NCBI GenBank assembly: GCA_028704515.1
Contig: JAQWFH010000011.1
Location: 1 to 50,065 of the forward strand
Direction: 5' to 3'
DNA: 50,065 nucleotides
Origin: Eubacteriales bacterium
Lineage (GTDB): Bacteria > Bacillota > Clostridia > Peptostreptococcales > Anaerovoracaceae
Of the stretch, positions 17,216 through 26,763 are shown one piece after another. Under the pieces are notes generated by a model, which was not told where the DNA came from, searched no databases, and was given only the letters and a program-made list of their open reading frames with translations. A program made the position numbers and the translations under genes. Positions within the stretch are counted from its first letter, which is position 1; every line of letters starts with the position of its first letter.

Positions 17216-19151
17216 TTTCCGTGAAATTAAAGGTCTGTTCATCCAAAAATTCAATTCTATTCCTGCCTGCAGCTTTTGCTTGATATAAAGCCTTATCAGC
17301 AGCCTTAAATAAATTTTCATGTGATGAATTTATATTTGGTATAGTAAAGGTGACACCTGCACTTACGGTAACATATTTACTTACCGTTGACTTCTCATGA
17401 GGAATATGAAGTGACTCGATTTTTTTACGCAACATATACGCGATTTCAACGGCTTCTGCCCTTCTTGTTTCAGGTAATATTGCGGTGAATTCTTCTCCTC
17501 CGTAGCGGGCTACCATACCGTCTGAGTCCGATAATGTGGTGCTAATGCTCTGCCCAATGTTTCTCAGGCATTCATCTCCCGCCAAATGCCCATAATAATC
17601 ATTATATCCTTTAAATTGATCAATATCTATAATGATTAGAGCAATCGGTGTTTTAAGCCTTAGGCATCTATGCCATTCTAATCTTATGATTTCATCGTAT
17701 TTTCTTCTGTTCCATAATTGTGTTAAAGGGTCTTTTAATGAGAGTTTCTGAAGCTGCATATTCGCCTCTTCCAGTTCAAGCTTTTGTTGCTGTATTTTTT
17801 TATTTGCTTCAACTAATACCTCTGTACGATCAAATACAATTTTATCCAAATTTGCATTCATTTTGATGAGCTTTGCAGTCATGATTTCCTCTTGATCCAA
17901 CGAATTCGAAAATTTCCTGGCTAACAGCAGGGAATTTGTAAATGTGAAAACAAACTGTCCCAAAGAACTAAGATTTCCCGTTCTGATTATTGTTTTAAGG
18001 AACTCGGGTCCATTATCATTCATCCATATACTGAGAAAAATAATGTCATTTATTGAACTCAATATAAACACCGAGGCGCCTACGATAATAAGCCAGCTGT
18101 CTTTTTCTTTATGTATCGAAATTTTAATTAATACAGCTATGAGATATATGATTATAATGCCAGTCCATATCTGATAAAAAGGGTTGACCTGCGTAAAGAT
18201 TTTCGCAGGGGTCAAAATAATCAAGATTACAAAAGCTGCCGCGATTATTTGGGCTAATTTAATCATACGGACATGAAAATATTTCGGGAAAACCGACAGG
18301 AAAAACATCATGATGAGAGGTACCCCTAAATAGAATGTCAACGTCATTATCTTATGGGCAATTTCCCAACTGAAATCTGGAAACAGATATATAAAAAAGC
18401 ATTCTCCGACTAATAATGTCCTTGTTCCGACTAATATACAAAATAATCCAAAATATAATGCAGAGGTATTCTTTTTACGGAATAGGAATAAGGCAAGATG
18501 ATAAGCTCCGATAAATATCAAACATCCAAATAATAGGGCATCGCTTGCTATATTTTGATACCTTAGGCTAAGAATTTGCTTTTCGCCGCCAATATGTATG
18601 CTTTCCAATATACCCCCGCTACGGTGGTAAAAGTTGGAAACCTGAACTACAATTTCATTACTATCTTTTGCTTCAAAAAAAGCAACTTGGGGAAGATACT
18701 GAGGTATCATAGTATCTCGCGTTTTGTCTACTGTTCCAGCCGAGGCGATCAACTCGCCATTGACCCATAATTTGTATGCAGTAAATATTCTTGGAATCTT
18801 TAAAGCCAGTCTTTTAGTCTCATCTGTTATTAAGGTCATTCGATAAGTTGCATAGCCGTCGCCGGAGGAAAACCCTTCCTTCGTTGTATATTTATTCCAT
18901 GTGCCGGGAACGGCAATATACCCGTTTATTGAGCCGCTGTCTATTTCTCCAGGCTCTAAAAGCTGGTTCGGATAATATTCCCATTGACCATCCAGTTTAG
19001 CTATATCATTTTCAAACTGCAATTTAGTTAAGTCTATAATTCCATTTTCAGCTTTTTCATAAGAATAGGATGGTTGCAGCGAGCAGCCACCTAACAATAA
19101 TTGAATAGCCAACATGATAACAATTAATAGAAAAAATTTACGATTATACAT
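17196..19151 (-). CDS. Membrane diguanylate cyclase: lipobox, 7TM-DISM sensor, GGDEF
   Basis: A 651-residue protein with an N-terminal hydrophobic segment ending in the lipobox LLGGC (Cys23). An extracytoplasmic jelly-roll of the 7TMR-DISM type follows (about 40-205: GQWEYYPNQLL, VPGTWN, YATYRM, LWVNG), then seven transmembrane helices (about 210-425), a coiled coil and a GGDEF domain (about 480-645). The active-site loop RYGGEEF is intact, and the D-I-D-x-F and G-x-x-A-G-D-E motifs are present. The R-x-x-D inhibitory site is absent at its normal place. It makes cyclic di-GMP from GTP in response to an external, probably carbohydrate-like, ligand (family knowledge). The ATG at 19151 was chosen over upstream starts because of its AAGGTG site. 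Confidence 0.9.
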   Translation of the reverse strand: MYNRKFFLLIVIMLAIQLLLGGCSLQPSYSYEKAENGIIDLTKLQFENDIAKLDGQWEYYPNQLLEPGEIDSGSINGYIAVPGTWNKYTTKEGFSSGDGYATYRMTLITDETKRLALKIPRIFTAYKLWVNGELIASAGTVDKTRDTMIPQYLPQVAFFEAKDSNEIVVQVSNFYHRSGGILESIHIGGEKQILSLRYQNIASDALLFGCLIFIGAYHLALFLFRKKNTSALYFGLFCILVGTRTLLVGECFFIYLFPDFSWEIAHKIMTLTFYLGVPLIMMFFLSVFPKYFHVRMIKLAQIIAAAFVILIILTPAKIFTQVNPFYQIWTGIIIIYLIAVLIKISIHKEKDSWLIIVGASVFILSSINDIIFLSIWMNDNGPEFLKTIIRTGNLSSLGQFVFTFTNSLLLARKFSNSLDQEEIMTAKLIKMNANLDKIVFDRTEVLVEANKKIQQQKLELEEANMQLQKLSLKDPLTQLWNRRKYDEIIRLEWHRCLRLKTPIALIIIDIDQFKGYNDYYGHLAGDECLRNIGQSISTTLSDSDGMVARYGGEEFTAILPETRRAEAVEIAYMLRKKIESLHIPHEKSTVSKYVTVSAGVTFTIPNINSSHENLFKAADKALYQAKAAGRNRIEFLDEQTFNFTEKTNKEG

Positions 19152-19320
19152 TAGAATCACCTTGTGTTGTTTATCTGATTTAACTTGGATAGTCTAGGAT
19201 TTCTTATCAATCCAACCTGGATTGTTTATCTTTTTATTTGATTTTACCGAAATAGCCTCATCTTTTTATTATAATTGCTTAAGAATCTATGCGGATGATT
19301 CTTCTACTATATATTAACAT

Positions 19321-19351
19321 AAAAAGAGGCGTAAAAACATCTTTCACGCCT
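19321..19351 (-). terminator. Terminator of proC
   Basis: AGGCGT/ACGCCT (19327-19351) with an extended loop is followed on the minus strand by CTTTTT. It lies 50 nt after proC. Confidence 0.6.
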
Positions 19352-19400
19352 AAAGATTTATTTAGGTTGTCAATATCCTATTTAACATATCGTAGCTTTT

Positions 19401-20192
19401 TTATCTGCTTTCAACTGCATCGATTGCTTCTATTATAGCTCCTCGGAATCCACTTTTTTCAAGCGAAGCCACTCCTTTGATTGTGTCTCCCCCAGGAGAG
19501 CATACATTATCTTTCATAATGCCGGGATGCACTTCATTTTCAAGATATAGTCTCCCTGTGCCGCAAAGCATTTTTGCAACAAGTCGATACGCAGCATCCC
19601 TCGTGAGACCGTGCTTCACACCTGCATCTGCCAGCGCTTCCAGGTACATTGCAGTATATGCCGGAGTACATCCACTGAGTGTTCCCGCAACAGAAAGATA
19701 ATCCGAATCTATGAATTCTAAAATTGCAATCTTCTCGAATATATCCGAAAATATGACAAGCTCTTCTGGTCTTAATGAATGCTTTTTCTCACAAATTATA
19801 ACCCCTTCTCCTACGGAAATAGGCGTGTTGGGAATTGTGCTGATATGAGAAGTGCCTGCATTTAATATTTTTTCATATTTTTCAAATGTGTAAGTAGCTG
19901 CGACAGAAATGATAATTTTTGACTCCAGCAGATCAACTACCGGTGCTACTACGCTTTCTATTTGATAAGGCTTGACGGCTATAATTACAAGGTCGCTTTG
20001 ACGAGCAACTTGCTCCACGGATTTTAGGGCTTTAATTCCGAGCTTCTCGGCATTTTTGCATAGCTTATCAAAATTACCCGCGCTTGCAAATATTTTATTA
20101 TTATCATATCCTCCTACATCTATAAGTCCTTTTGCGATTGCTTGCGCGATATTGCCGTATCCTATAAAGCCGATATTAATATGATTTTTCAT
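19401..20192 (-). CDS. proC: Pyrroline-5-carboxylate reductase
   Basis: A 263-residue NAD(P)H-dependent enzyme making proline from pyrroline-5-carboxylate. The N-terminal Rossmann motif is IGFIGYGNIAQAIAKGL; IIAVKPYQ and the middle SVAATYTFEKYEKIL are typical. The C-terminal signature is CSPGGDTIKGVASLEKSGFR, where the usual T is replaced by D in PGGDT. The ATG at 20192 follows GAGGAAAGG; the frame remains open to 20270. It lies about 120 nt downstream of the panE-like gene, perhaps in one transcript. The last residues are slightly shorter than average. Confidence 0.9.
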   Translation of the reverse strand: MKNHINIGFIGYGNIAQAIAKGLIDVGGYDNNKIFASAGNFDKLCKNAEKLGIKALKSVEQVARQSDLVIIAVKPYQIESVVAPVVDLLESKIIISVAATYTFEKYEKILNAGTSHISTIPNTPISVGEGVIICEKKHSLRPEELVIFSDIFEKIAILEFIDSDYLSVAGTLSGCTPAYTAMYLEALADAGVKHGLTRDAAYRLVAKMLCGTGRLYLENEVHPGIMKDNVCSPGGDTIKGVASLEKSGFRGAIIEAIDAVESR

Positions 20193-20311
20193 AGTATTGC
20201 CTTTCCTCTTTCTCTTGTACTGCCTTTTTCTTTTCTGTAAATTGAAGCACCTTTTTTGAAATTTATTCATACCGACAAAATCATGCTCAATTCCCTAAAG
20301 CTTCCGTAAAC

Positions 20312-21232
20312 CTATCTTTGCGAATATTTTTGCAAAGCCTCGTTATGATATGGGATATCTATCCCTTCTTCTGCCGCAAGGTCTACCATTCTTCCGATTA
20401 TGTGGAAAAGCTCTGTCTCCTTCGCCGGCTTGCCGGTGCTCAAATCTCTAAAAAGTGATGACATCGTCTGAGGTGGCAATGACATAAAATCATCTAAGCG
20501 CTCATCTGCAGTATCGTCGGGCAACGTTACCCCTCTTGCCTTTGCCACAGCAACTAATTCTGCAGTTACAGCACGATTAACCTCTTCACAATCCGGTTGC
20601 TCCTGTGCTCCCCCCGCCGGAGCATCATAATGACAAAAGACGACACTATTCCCGCACATCATTACATATTTATGCCAGCTGTCAACAGCTATATTGTCGG
20701 AGATGCTGCACAGAATTCCGATTTTATTCAATCTTTCCGCTATTTCATCAAGAATAGGAGGTCTGCTTCTATCCTTTAATCCGAAAACTATTTTACACGA
20801 GCCCGCTGTCTGTTCTACCACTCCCGGAGAAGTTAAAGCGCTGAAAATATAAATTGTTCCGTCCGCAATTATACATGGCGGCAACAGAGGTTCCATTATC
20901 TCAGAAAGCATAACTCCGTTGAGTAGTGGAATTATAACAGTGTTAGGTCCTATCATAGGTGTGATTTGCTTGCAAACATCAGCCAAAACATGACCCTTGT
21001 TAGCTAAAAAAATCACATCTACCACTCCAATTTCGCCTGGCTTGTCTGTTGCAATAGCTGGCATTGCGTTAAACTCGCCCAACAAAACAGATTTAACTGT
21101 CATTCCGTTCTCTAGTATTGCCTTCTTTTTATCTCCTCTTACAATAAAATATGTTTCGTCGGGGTATTCCTTTGCTAGTGCTCCTCCGACAAAGCCGCCG
21201 ATTCCACCTATCCCTACAATAGCAATTTTCAT
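20312..21232 (-). CDS. panE: 2-dehydropantoate 2-reductase family protein (ApbA/PanE)
   Basis: A 306-residue NADPH-dependent ketopantoate reductase-type protein. The Rossmann motif is IAIVGIGGIGGFVGGALA, then FLANKGH and IPLLNGV; the C-terminal domain has DSWHKYVMMCGNS and D-F-M-S-L-P-P-Q-T-M-S-S-L-F-R-D, with the catalytic Lys and the substrate Asn/Ser region. It could supply the step after panB in pantoate synthesis, though ApbA paralogues reduce other 2-oxoacids too. The start has GAGGTGG upstream. It is transcribed away from the divergent adaA operon. Confidence 0.8.
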   Translation of the reverse strand: MKIAIVGIGGIGGFVGGALAKEYPDETYFIVRGDKKKAILENGMTVKSVLLGEFNAMPAIATDKPGEIGVVDVIFLANKGHVLADVCKQITPMIGPNTVIIPLLNGVMLSEIMEPLLPPCIIADGTIYIFSALTSPGVVEQTAGSCKIVFGLKDRSRPPILDEIAERLNKIGILCSISDNIAVDSWHKYVMMCGNSVVFCHYDAPAGGAQEQPDCEEVNRAVTAELVAVAKARGVTLPDDTADERLDDFMSLPPQTMSSLFRDLSTGKPAKETELFHIIGRMVDLAAEEGIDIPYHNEALQKYSQR

Positions 21233-21319
21233 ACAAGCCACCTCTTTCTTGATTATCATTGTGTATTTCACTGATGATATCACAAACATTCAGAAGCAGT
21301 CAATAATTAGGTAAACCAG

Positions 21320-21347
21320 AAAATTAAATATGCAAAATTAAATGTGC
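21320..21347 (+). promoter_or_regulatory. Tandem 14-bp repeat, probable Ada-type operator
   Basis: AAAATTAAATATGC and AAAATTAAATGTGC are perfectly adjacent (13/14 identical), followed by AAATTTG. Each holds an AAT box and a GCAA box 7 nt apart, much like the Ada box of E. coli (AAT and GCAA). A TATAAT lies at 21381-21386 with no good -35, as expected for an activator-dependent promoter. A third, looser copy sits at about 21414-21430. Confidence 0.6.
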
Positions 21348-21445
21348 AAATTTGAGAAGAAAGTCTACTATCAGTTATGCTATAATATACGCACCGGAGG
21401 AATCTCTACCAAAAAAATTAGAAATATGCAAAAGAAGGCAAAAAA

Positions 21446-21994
21446 ATGACACATGATGAAATGTGGAAAGCAGTATTAGATAACGATAAATCTTACGATG
21501 GCATTTTCTTCTATGCGGTCAAAACCACAGGAATCTATTGCCGGCCTTCCTGCAAATCAAAACGGCCAAAGCGTGAAAATATCTGCTTCTTTAATTCCAG
21601 TAAGGAAGCTTCCGATGCCGGGTTTCGTCCTTGCAAGCGCTGCAGAAGCGATCTTTTAGACTATCAGCCAATTAACGAAATTGCAAAAGGCACCAAACGC
21701 CTGCTTGACGAGTCATTTTTCAAGAAGTCTGAACTCAATGATGAATTACGAGCTTTGGGAGTTTCAGAACGCCGCATGGCCGAAATTTTTAAACAAAAAT
21801 ACGGTGTTACACCTTCCGAATATGTAAATAGCTTGCGCCTAGAGGAAGCGCAACTCCTTCTGGTGGAAACAAATGATGACATTATCGACATATCATATTC
21901 CGTAGGATTCACGGGGTTATCGTCCTTTTACAGGTTTTTTAAAAATAGGACGGGGTTTTCCCCCGCACTATACAGAAAGGAACACAAAAGATGA
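21446..21994 (+). CDS. adaA: Ada-type methylphosphotriester sensor and AraC-family activator
   Basis: A 182-residue protein. The N-terminal zinc domain has the four ligands C32, C36 (GIYCRPSC), C63 and C66 (RPCKRC); the first accepts methyl groups from Sp-methylphosphotriesters in DNA. The C-terminal AraC helix-turn-helix (about 85-180) ends with DISYSVGFTGLSSFYRFFKNRTGFSP. Methylation turns such proteins into activators of their own operon. It overlaps adaB by 4 bp (ATGA). The domain arrangement matches B. subtilis AdaA rather than the long E. coli Ada. Confidence 0.95.
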   Translation: MTHDEMWKAVLDNDKSYDGIFFYAVKTTGIYCRPSCKSKRPKRENICFFNSSKEASDAGFRPCKRCRSDLLDYQPINEIAKGTKRLLDESFFKKSELNDELRALGVSERRMAEIFKQKYGVTPSEYVNSLRLEEAQLLLVETNDDIIDISYSVGFTGLSSFYRFFKNRTGFSPALYRKEHKR

Positions 21995-22449
21995 ACAAAT
22001 ATGCTTTTTATGATTTTGAACTCGGTATTTTAAAAATCGGTATTAATGACAAGACTGTTATTGAAATCTCAACAGAGAAGCAAATAGATGCAGATAATGA
22101 GCCTTCGTCTCTTTCGGATTATGTATTTGAGCAGGTAAGCGAATACCTCAAGGGGCAGCGTAAATTCTTTGATTTTCCTTACGAATACTGCGGCACCGAA
22201 TTTCAAAAGAAGGTATGGGATGCCCTCTGTGAAATTCCTTACGGGGAAACTCGCACATATAAGCAAATTGCAACCCAAATCGGCAATCCAAAAGCCAGCC
22301 GGGCAGTCGGAATGGCTAATAACAGAAATCCGATTGCAATCGTCGTTCCGTGCCATCGCGTAATCGGATCAAACGGCTCTCTCGTTGGTTATGCCAGCGG
22401 ACTTGATGTTAAAGAATTTTTGCTCAACCTTGAACTTGACAACAGATAA
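21991..22449 (+). CDS. adaB: Methylated-DNA--protein-cysteine methyltransferase
   Basis: A 152-residue suicide repair enzyme taking the alkyl group from O6-alkylguanine onto C121 in the PCHRVIG motif. The flanking conserved blocks FQKKVWDALCEIPYGETRTY and NRNPIAIVVP are present. Translation is coupled to adaA by an ATGA overlap. Together they form the adaptive response to alkylation. A strong terminator follows. Confidence 0.96.
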   Translation: MNKYAFYDFELGILKIGINDKTVIEISTEKQIDADNEPSSLSDYVFEQVSEYLKGQRKFFDFPYEYCGTEFQKKVWDALCEIPYGETRTYKQIATQIGNPKASRAVGMANNRNPIAIVVPCHRVIGSNGSLVGYASGLDVKEFLLNLELDNR

Positions 22450-22531
22450 TGGGAATACATAAATGATCGGGGAGAGACTTTCAAGTATAAATATTTCTGA
22501 GCATTAATCTCATACAGGCAAAGAACAAACA

Positions 22532-22573
22532 AGCCGTGCAAAAGCGTTTTAACGCTCTTGCACGGCTGTTTTT
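22532..22573 (+). terminator. Terminator of the adaAB operon
   Basis: AGCCGTGCAA and its complement enclose an inner AGCGTT/AACGCT helix, with a single A/C mismatch, followed by GTTTTTATG. It may also serve the convergent chemoreceptor gene. Confidence 0.88.
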
Positions 22574-22602
22574 ATGATTTCCTAATTCTGCGACTTTATC
22601 TA

Positions 22603-24759
22603 TTAATATTTTCCTAAGTCAAATGAGCTTTCAAAATCCGGTGCTGATAATTCTGGCATCTCTTCATTCCTGGGAATTGAACGCTGAGTATACGAACCGA
22701 AGTCTGATGTGAGCTTAAATCTTCCTACTTCTTCATGCAATGTTGCAGCTTGTGCCGACATTTCTTCACTTGTTGCGGAGTTTTCTTCGGCTGTTGCAGC
22801 ATTTGTCTGGACTACGGACGAAACCTGAGCAATTCCTAGCTTTATCTGCTCTATTGCCTGCGATTGCTCGGCAGACGCCTGTTCCATCTTAGCAAAGCTT
22901 CCTACTACCTGTCCTGTATTAACACCGACCTCTTGGAGGATCTTCGCTGTTCTTTCTGTTATTTGAGCGCCCTTGGATACGCTTTCAACCGAAGTCTGAA
23001 TTAGTTCAGCCGTCTGCTTTGCTGCTTCTGCAGATTTTGCGGCAAGGTTACGAACTTCATCAGCTACAACGGCAAATCCCTTACCTGCACTTCCTGCACG
23101 CGCTGCTTCAACAGCCGCATTGAGTGCGAGAATGTTTGTCTGGAATGCGATATCTTCGATCAGCTTGATAATATTTGCAATCTGATTTGATGATGTATTG
23201 ATATCGGCCATTGCCATAGTAAGCTGTTCCATATGCATATTTCCGTCTTGGACTCCTGCACCAGCCTTTTCAACAAATTCGTTTGCATTTTTTACATTGA
23301 TTGTATTTTCTGCAGCCTGACCGGCAACCATTTCAATTGAAGCGTTCAACTCTTGTATTGACGAAGCCTGTTCAGTAGATCCGGAGGCGAGAGCCTGGGC
23401 TCCACTTGATACCTGAGCGGCTCCCATGCTTACTTCTTCTGCCGCAATATTGATCTTCTTCAGCGCTCCGTTCAAGGATTCGGAAATAGCCTCAAACGCT
23501 GTCTTGATTGACGCAAACTCTCCGATATAGTTTTCCTTGAGGTTGATGCGCATATCTCCATCCGCCATATTTTCAAGTGTATCCGTGATTTCTTTTATGT
23601 ACAATGAGTAGTTCTTTAACTGTACTACCGTGCCGTTCAAAGCAGCCGCCATTTGACCTATCTCATCATGGCTTTTCACTGTTGCTGAAACATCCAAATT
23701 TCCTTCTGCTATTAAGTTCGCTGTGTTCGTCAGTTCTTTTATAGGAGAAACAACCCTTCGAGTCATAATCAAAAGTAAAATGATAATACCGATTGCCGCA
23801 AATGCGAACACTATAAGGAGCGTTGTTCTGACTGTATTGAATTCTTGATAAAATTCAGAATCTGGCAAGCCCGTTGAAATCATCCAACCAGTTTCGCCGA
23901 GCATTGAAACATAACCGAGCTGATCAACGCCATTCAATGTATATTCAAGGGCACCTTCTGTTCCGGCAGCTATAGCTTCTTTAATATTACTCGATACATC
24001 TGTATCTGCTATATTTTTGTAAAGGTCGCCCTCCTCCGGATGATATATGATCTGACCCGCCGCAGTGGTCAATATATAGAATCCGTTTTCACCCAACGTA
24101 TATGAAGACATCTGCTTAACAAGTTCAGTCAGCACGAAGTCAACACCCACCGCGCCTATAATCTCTGAGGAACCTGGATTAAACACCGGTGATACTACAG
24201 TAACTGTTTGCTCTCCCGTAACTGCGTCTTCATATGGCTCCGTCAAAACTGTCTTTCCGGCCGTTTCCATTTGTCCATACCAAGGCCTGTCCCTGACAAC
24301 CATATCGTCAGCCGCAATGAAATTGTCTGAGTGCACGAATTCATTGGCATCGGGATCCGCCATCCATACAGCCAAAACGGAATCGCCCTTCGATTCGGTG
24401 ATATTCGCAAACGTATTTACCAGCTGAAAATAATTGCCGTACTGTGTTACATCGGCTACTACGCCACTGAGATCGTTGAAGCCTTTGATGACTTGCTCAT
24501 TCACAGCAAGCTCCTCTGTCAGAGCAAAGTATTGGTCAAAATATGCCGTAACCTCATTTGTGGCGGCTTTCGATTCCGCACTCAAATTGTTCTCCGCAAG
24601 TTGAGTTACGGAATTTCCGACCAAAGCCAAAACAATAATGCCTGCTATGATATAAGAGATAACGACCGGCCCCCCGACAAATGTCAGGATTTTAGAGAAA
24701 AGGGAGTTAAACCCGTTGCCCGACAAATTCGGGCTTGTAATGTTAGTTTTCTGTGCCAT
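22603..24759 (-). CDS. Methyl-accepting chemotaxis protein with double-Cache sensor
   Basis: A 718-residue transmembrane receptor. TM1 lies at about 30-52, then a periplasmic dCache_1 domain (about 60-325) with [27 protein letters not shown] and AVGVDF; TM2 is at about 330-352, followed by HAMP ([20 protein letters not shown]), a second HAMP-like segment and the signalling hairpin with [20 protein letters not shown]. RxWY plus the GVD aspartate suggest an amino-acid-type ligand pocket, but the usual first tyrosine is not evident, so the ligand is open. The protein ends in DLGKY like the neighbouring receptor. It is fourth after cheR, cheB and the other receptor. Confidence 0.92.
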   Translation of the reverse strand: MAQKTNITSPNLSGNGFNSLFSKILTFVGGPVVISYIIAGIIVLALVGNSVTQLAENNLSAESKAATNEVTAYFDQYFALTEELAVNEQVIKGFNDLSGVVADVTQYGNYFQLVNTFANITESKGDSVLAVWMADPDANEFVHSDNFIAADDMVVRDRPWYGQMETAGKTVLTEPYEDAVTGEQTVTVVSPVFNPGSSEIIGAVGVDFVLTELVKQMSSYTLGENGFYILTTAAGQIIYHPEEGDLYKNIADTDVSSNIKEAIAAGTEGALEYTLNGVDQLGYVSMLGETGWMISTGLPDSEFYQEFNTVRTTLLIVFAFAAIGIIILLLIMTRRVVSPIKELTNTANLIAEGNLDVSATVKSHDEIGQMAAALNGTVVQLKNYSLYIKEITDTLENMADGDMRINLKENYIGEFASIKTAFEAISESLNGALKKINIAAEEVSMGAAQVSSGAQALASGSTEQASSIQELNASIEMVAGQAAENTINVKNANEFVEKAGAGVQDGNMHMEQLTMAMADINTSSNQIANIIKLIEDIAFQTNILALNAAVEAARAGSAGKGFAVVADEVRNLAAKSAEAAKQTAELIQTSVESVSKGAQITERTAKILQEVGVNTGQVVGSFAKMEQASAEQSQAIEQIKLGIAQVSSVVQTNAATAEENSATSEEMSAQAATLHEEVGRFKLTSDFGSYTQRSIPRNEEMPELSAPDFESSFDLGKY

Positions 24760-24836
24760 TTTTTTATGCTCCTTAATAAGATTTTATATTTGATACAAAG
24801 AATCCATGATTTACAGAATGGACTGCTTTAATATGA

Positions 24837-26618
24837 CTAATATTTACCCAAATCCGAACCTTCATAAAATATCGGGTCAACCAATTGTGGGGCTTCATGC
24901 TGCAGAGCAATATACTTTGCAGACCTTGATCTTTTGGCGGATTTTAATTTAAATCTTGCGACCTCTTGGCCCAGCGTATCTGCTTGAGCTGACATTTCCT
25001 CACTTGTCGCCGAGTTTTCTTCCGATGTTGACGCGTTTGTCTGGACTACATCTGATACAAGGGCAATGCCTTGCTTTATCTGTTCTATTGCCATAGATTG
25101 CTCTGCCGAAGCTTTTTCTATCTTTTCAAAGCTCTCTGTTACATTGAGTGTGTTTACTCCAACCGCTTCAAGAATCGCAGCTGTATCCTCTGTTATCTTG
25201 GTGCCGTTTGCTACGCTTGCAACAGATGTTCGTATAAGCTCTGCTGTCTGTTTTGCGGCATCGGCCGATTTTGCGGCAAGATTGCGCACCTCATCTGCAA
25301 CTACTGCAAACCCTTTTCCTGCGCTTCCAGCTCTTGCTGCTTCAACTGCAGCATTAAGTGCTAAAATATTCGTCTGGAAAGCTATATCTTCAATCAATTT
25401 TATGATATTTGCAATTCTTGTTGAAGATGTGCTGATATCCTGCATGGCCATAGTAAGCTGCTTCATGTGCTCATTTCCGTTTTGTACTTCTTGCGCTGCC
25501 TTTTCCACATATCCATTTGCAATCTTTACATTTGCTGAGTTTTCGTCGGCTTGCACTGCAATGGATGCAACTGAAGTTATCAGTTCTTGTATTGATGAGG
25601 CCTGTTGTGTAGAACCCATTGCGAGCGCCTGGGCTCCATCAGATACCTGTGCGGCTCCAGTTCTGACTTGGTCGGCAGCTATGCTGATCGTCTCTATGAT
25701 ATCATTGAGACCGGCAACGGTATCTTCCATAGCTTTCTTAATCTTTTGAAAATCACCGTGATACTCCATTTCTATCTCAAATTGCAAATCACCCTTAGAT
25801 ATTCTTGTCAATTTTTCAAGGAAATCACCGAATACGACATCCTGCTTTGTAAAAGCTTCCTGTATGAGTTCTGACATTCTGCCAAATTCATCTTGGCTTT
25901 TGTATTGGAGATTCGTTGTCATGTTCCCCCGGGCGACCTGCTCAAATGTAGATATAATCTCATTCATTGGCGTAATAATCGATTTGCGTATCGCCTTTAC
26001 AACGATAATTGTGATTAAAATACAGGCCATTATCGAAGCGATCAGAAGAATCCATGCCCAAGTTGTGGTCGACTCGGCATTTTCGCCTTGTACTGCAGCC
26101 TGCGCTTCGACAGTCGTATAAAATTCGTTTAGCATTTGCTCCAGTTGAAGAATACTCGACATGTGTTCACCGGCGTATGTATTGTATGAGGTCGCATCTA
26201 TTTGTGACTCGGATGTCAGAAGCAGCTTAATTTCGGATAAACCCTTCATCGCCTCGCTCGACTGCTTCTCAAGCTCTCCAATATCGGCATCCATCTCCAA
26301 TCCGGGTTGGTTATTTTTAAACGCCTCAAATGCTTCTTTATATAGAGTTACCGCAGCGTCTACATCCTTGAGGGCCGCATTCGCGGTCTGTCGATCCGTT
26401 GCGAGCATTGCCTCCTGTAAAGCTGATACCCCTTCTAACATTCCACCCTTCATATCATTGATGTAAGATATGTTCGGGACGGTATATTTTTCGTAAAGCT
26501 CAACTTGATGACTGATGCGGCTAATACTGAATATTGCTATAACCGTTGATAAAACTACGAATATCAGTATAATCCCAAACCCTACAGTTAATTTCTTACT
26601 AAACGACAAATCCTTCAT
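24837..26618 (-). CDS. Methyl-accepting chemotaxis protein with four-helix-bundle sensor
   Basis: A 593-residue receptor. TM1 is at about 10-30, then a 4HB_MCP-type ligand domain (about 32-185: [20 protein letters not shown], rich in helices), TM2 at about 188-208, and HAMP ([20 protein letters not shown]). A second HAMP-like repeat ([21 protein letters not shown]) and the kinase-control hairpin with [20 protein letters not shown] follow. The signalling part is nearly identical to that of the receptor 77 nt downstream, so one copy probably arose by duplication with sensor exchange. It ends in SDLGKY. Confidence 0.92.
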   Translation of the reverse strand: MKDLSFSKKLTVGFGIILIFVVLSTVIAIFSISRISHQVELYEKYTVPNISYINDMKGGMLEGVSALQEAMLATDRQTANAALKDVDAAVTLYKEAFEAFKNNQPGLEMDADIGELEKQSSEAMKGLSEIKLLLTSESQIDATSYNTYAGEHMSSILQLEQMLNEFYTTVEAQAAVQGENAESTTTWAWILLIASIMACILITIIVVKAIRKSIITPMNEIISTFEQVARGNMTTNLQYKSQDEFGRMSELIQEAFTKQDVVFGDFLEKLTRISKGDLQFEIEMEYHGDFQKIKKAMEDTVAGLNDIIETISIAADQVRTGAAQVSDGAQALAMGSTQQASSIQELITSVASIAVQADENSANVKIANGYVEKAAQEVQNGNEHMKQLTMAMQDISTSSTRIANIIKLIEDIAFQTNILALNAAVEAARAGSAGKGFAVVADEVRNLAAKSADAAKQTAELIRTSVASVANGTKITEDTAAILEAVGVNTLNVTESFEKIEKASAEQSMAIEQIKQGIALVSDVVQTNASTSEENSATSEEMSAQADTLGQEVARFKLKSAKRSRSAKYIALQHEAPQLVDPIFYEGSDLGKY

Positions 26619-26675
26619 TCCGCTCTTTCCTCCTCCGCGTCATTTGTTGCTCATTATTTCTTAAAATCATTGCGG

Positions 26676-26693
26676 TATCCTAAGATTAGGATA
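26676..26693. repeat. Palindrome TATCCTAA-GA-TTAGGATA
   Basis: Eight-bp perfect arms with a 2-nt centre lie in the gap between cheB and the receptor gene, about 60 nt before the receptor start. It could be an operator or a very small hairpin. Confidence 0.5.
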
Positions 26694-26763
26694 TAGCTCG
26701 GCATTTATTTGCTCTAAATCCCTTTTCCCTTTTGATTTATGTTCATTTTTATTTGCCAGCATA

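Noticed and set aside
25066..25749. A 227-residue plus-strand frame
   Set aside because: It is antisense to the signalling domain of a chemoreceptor; its Ala/Ser-rich composition is the usual shadow of that repetitive coding sequence.
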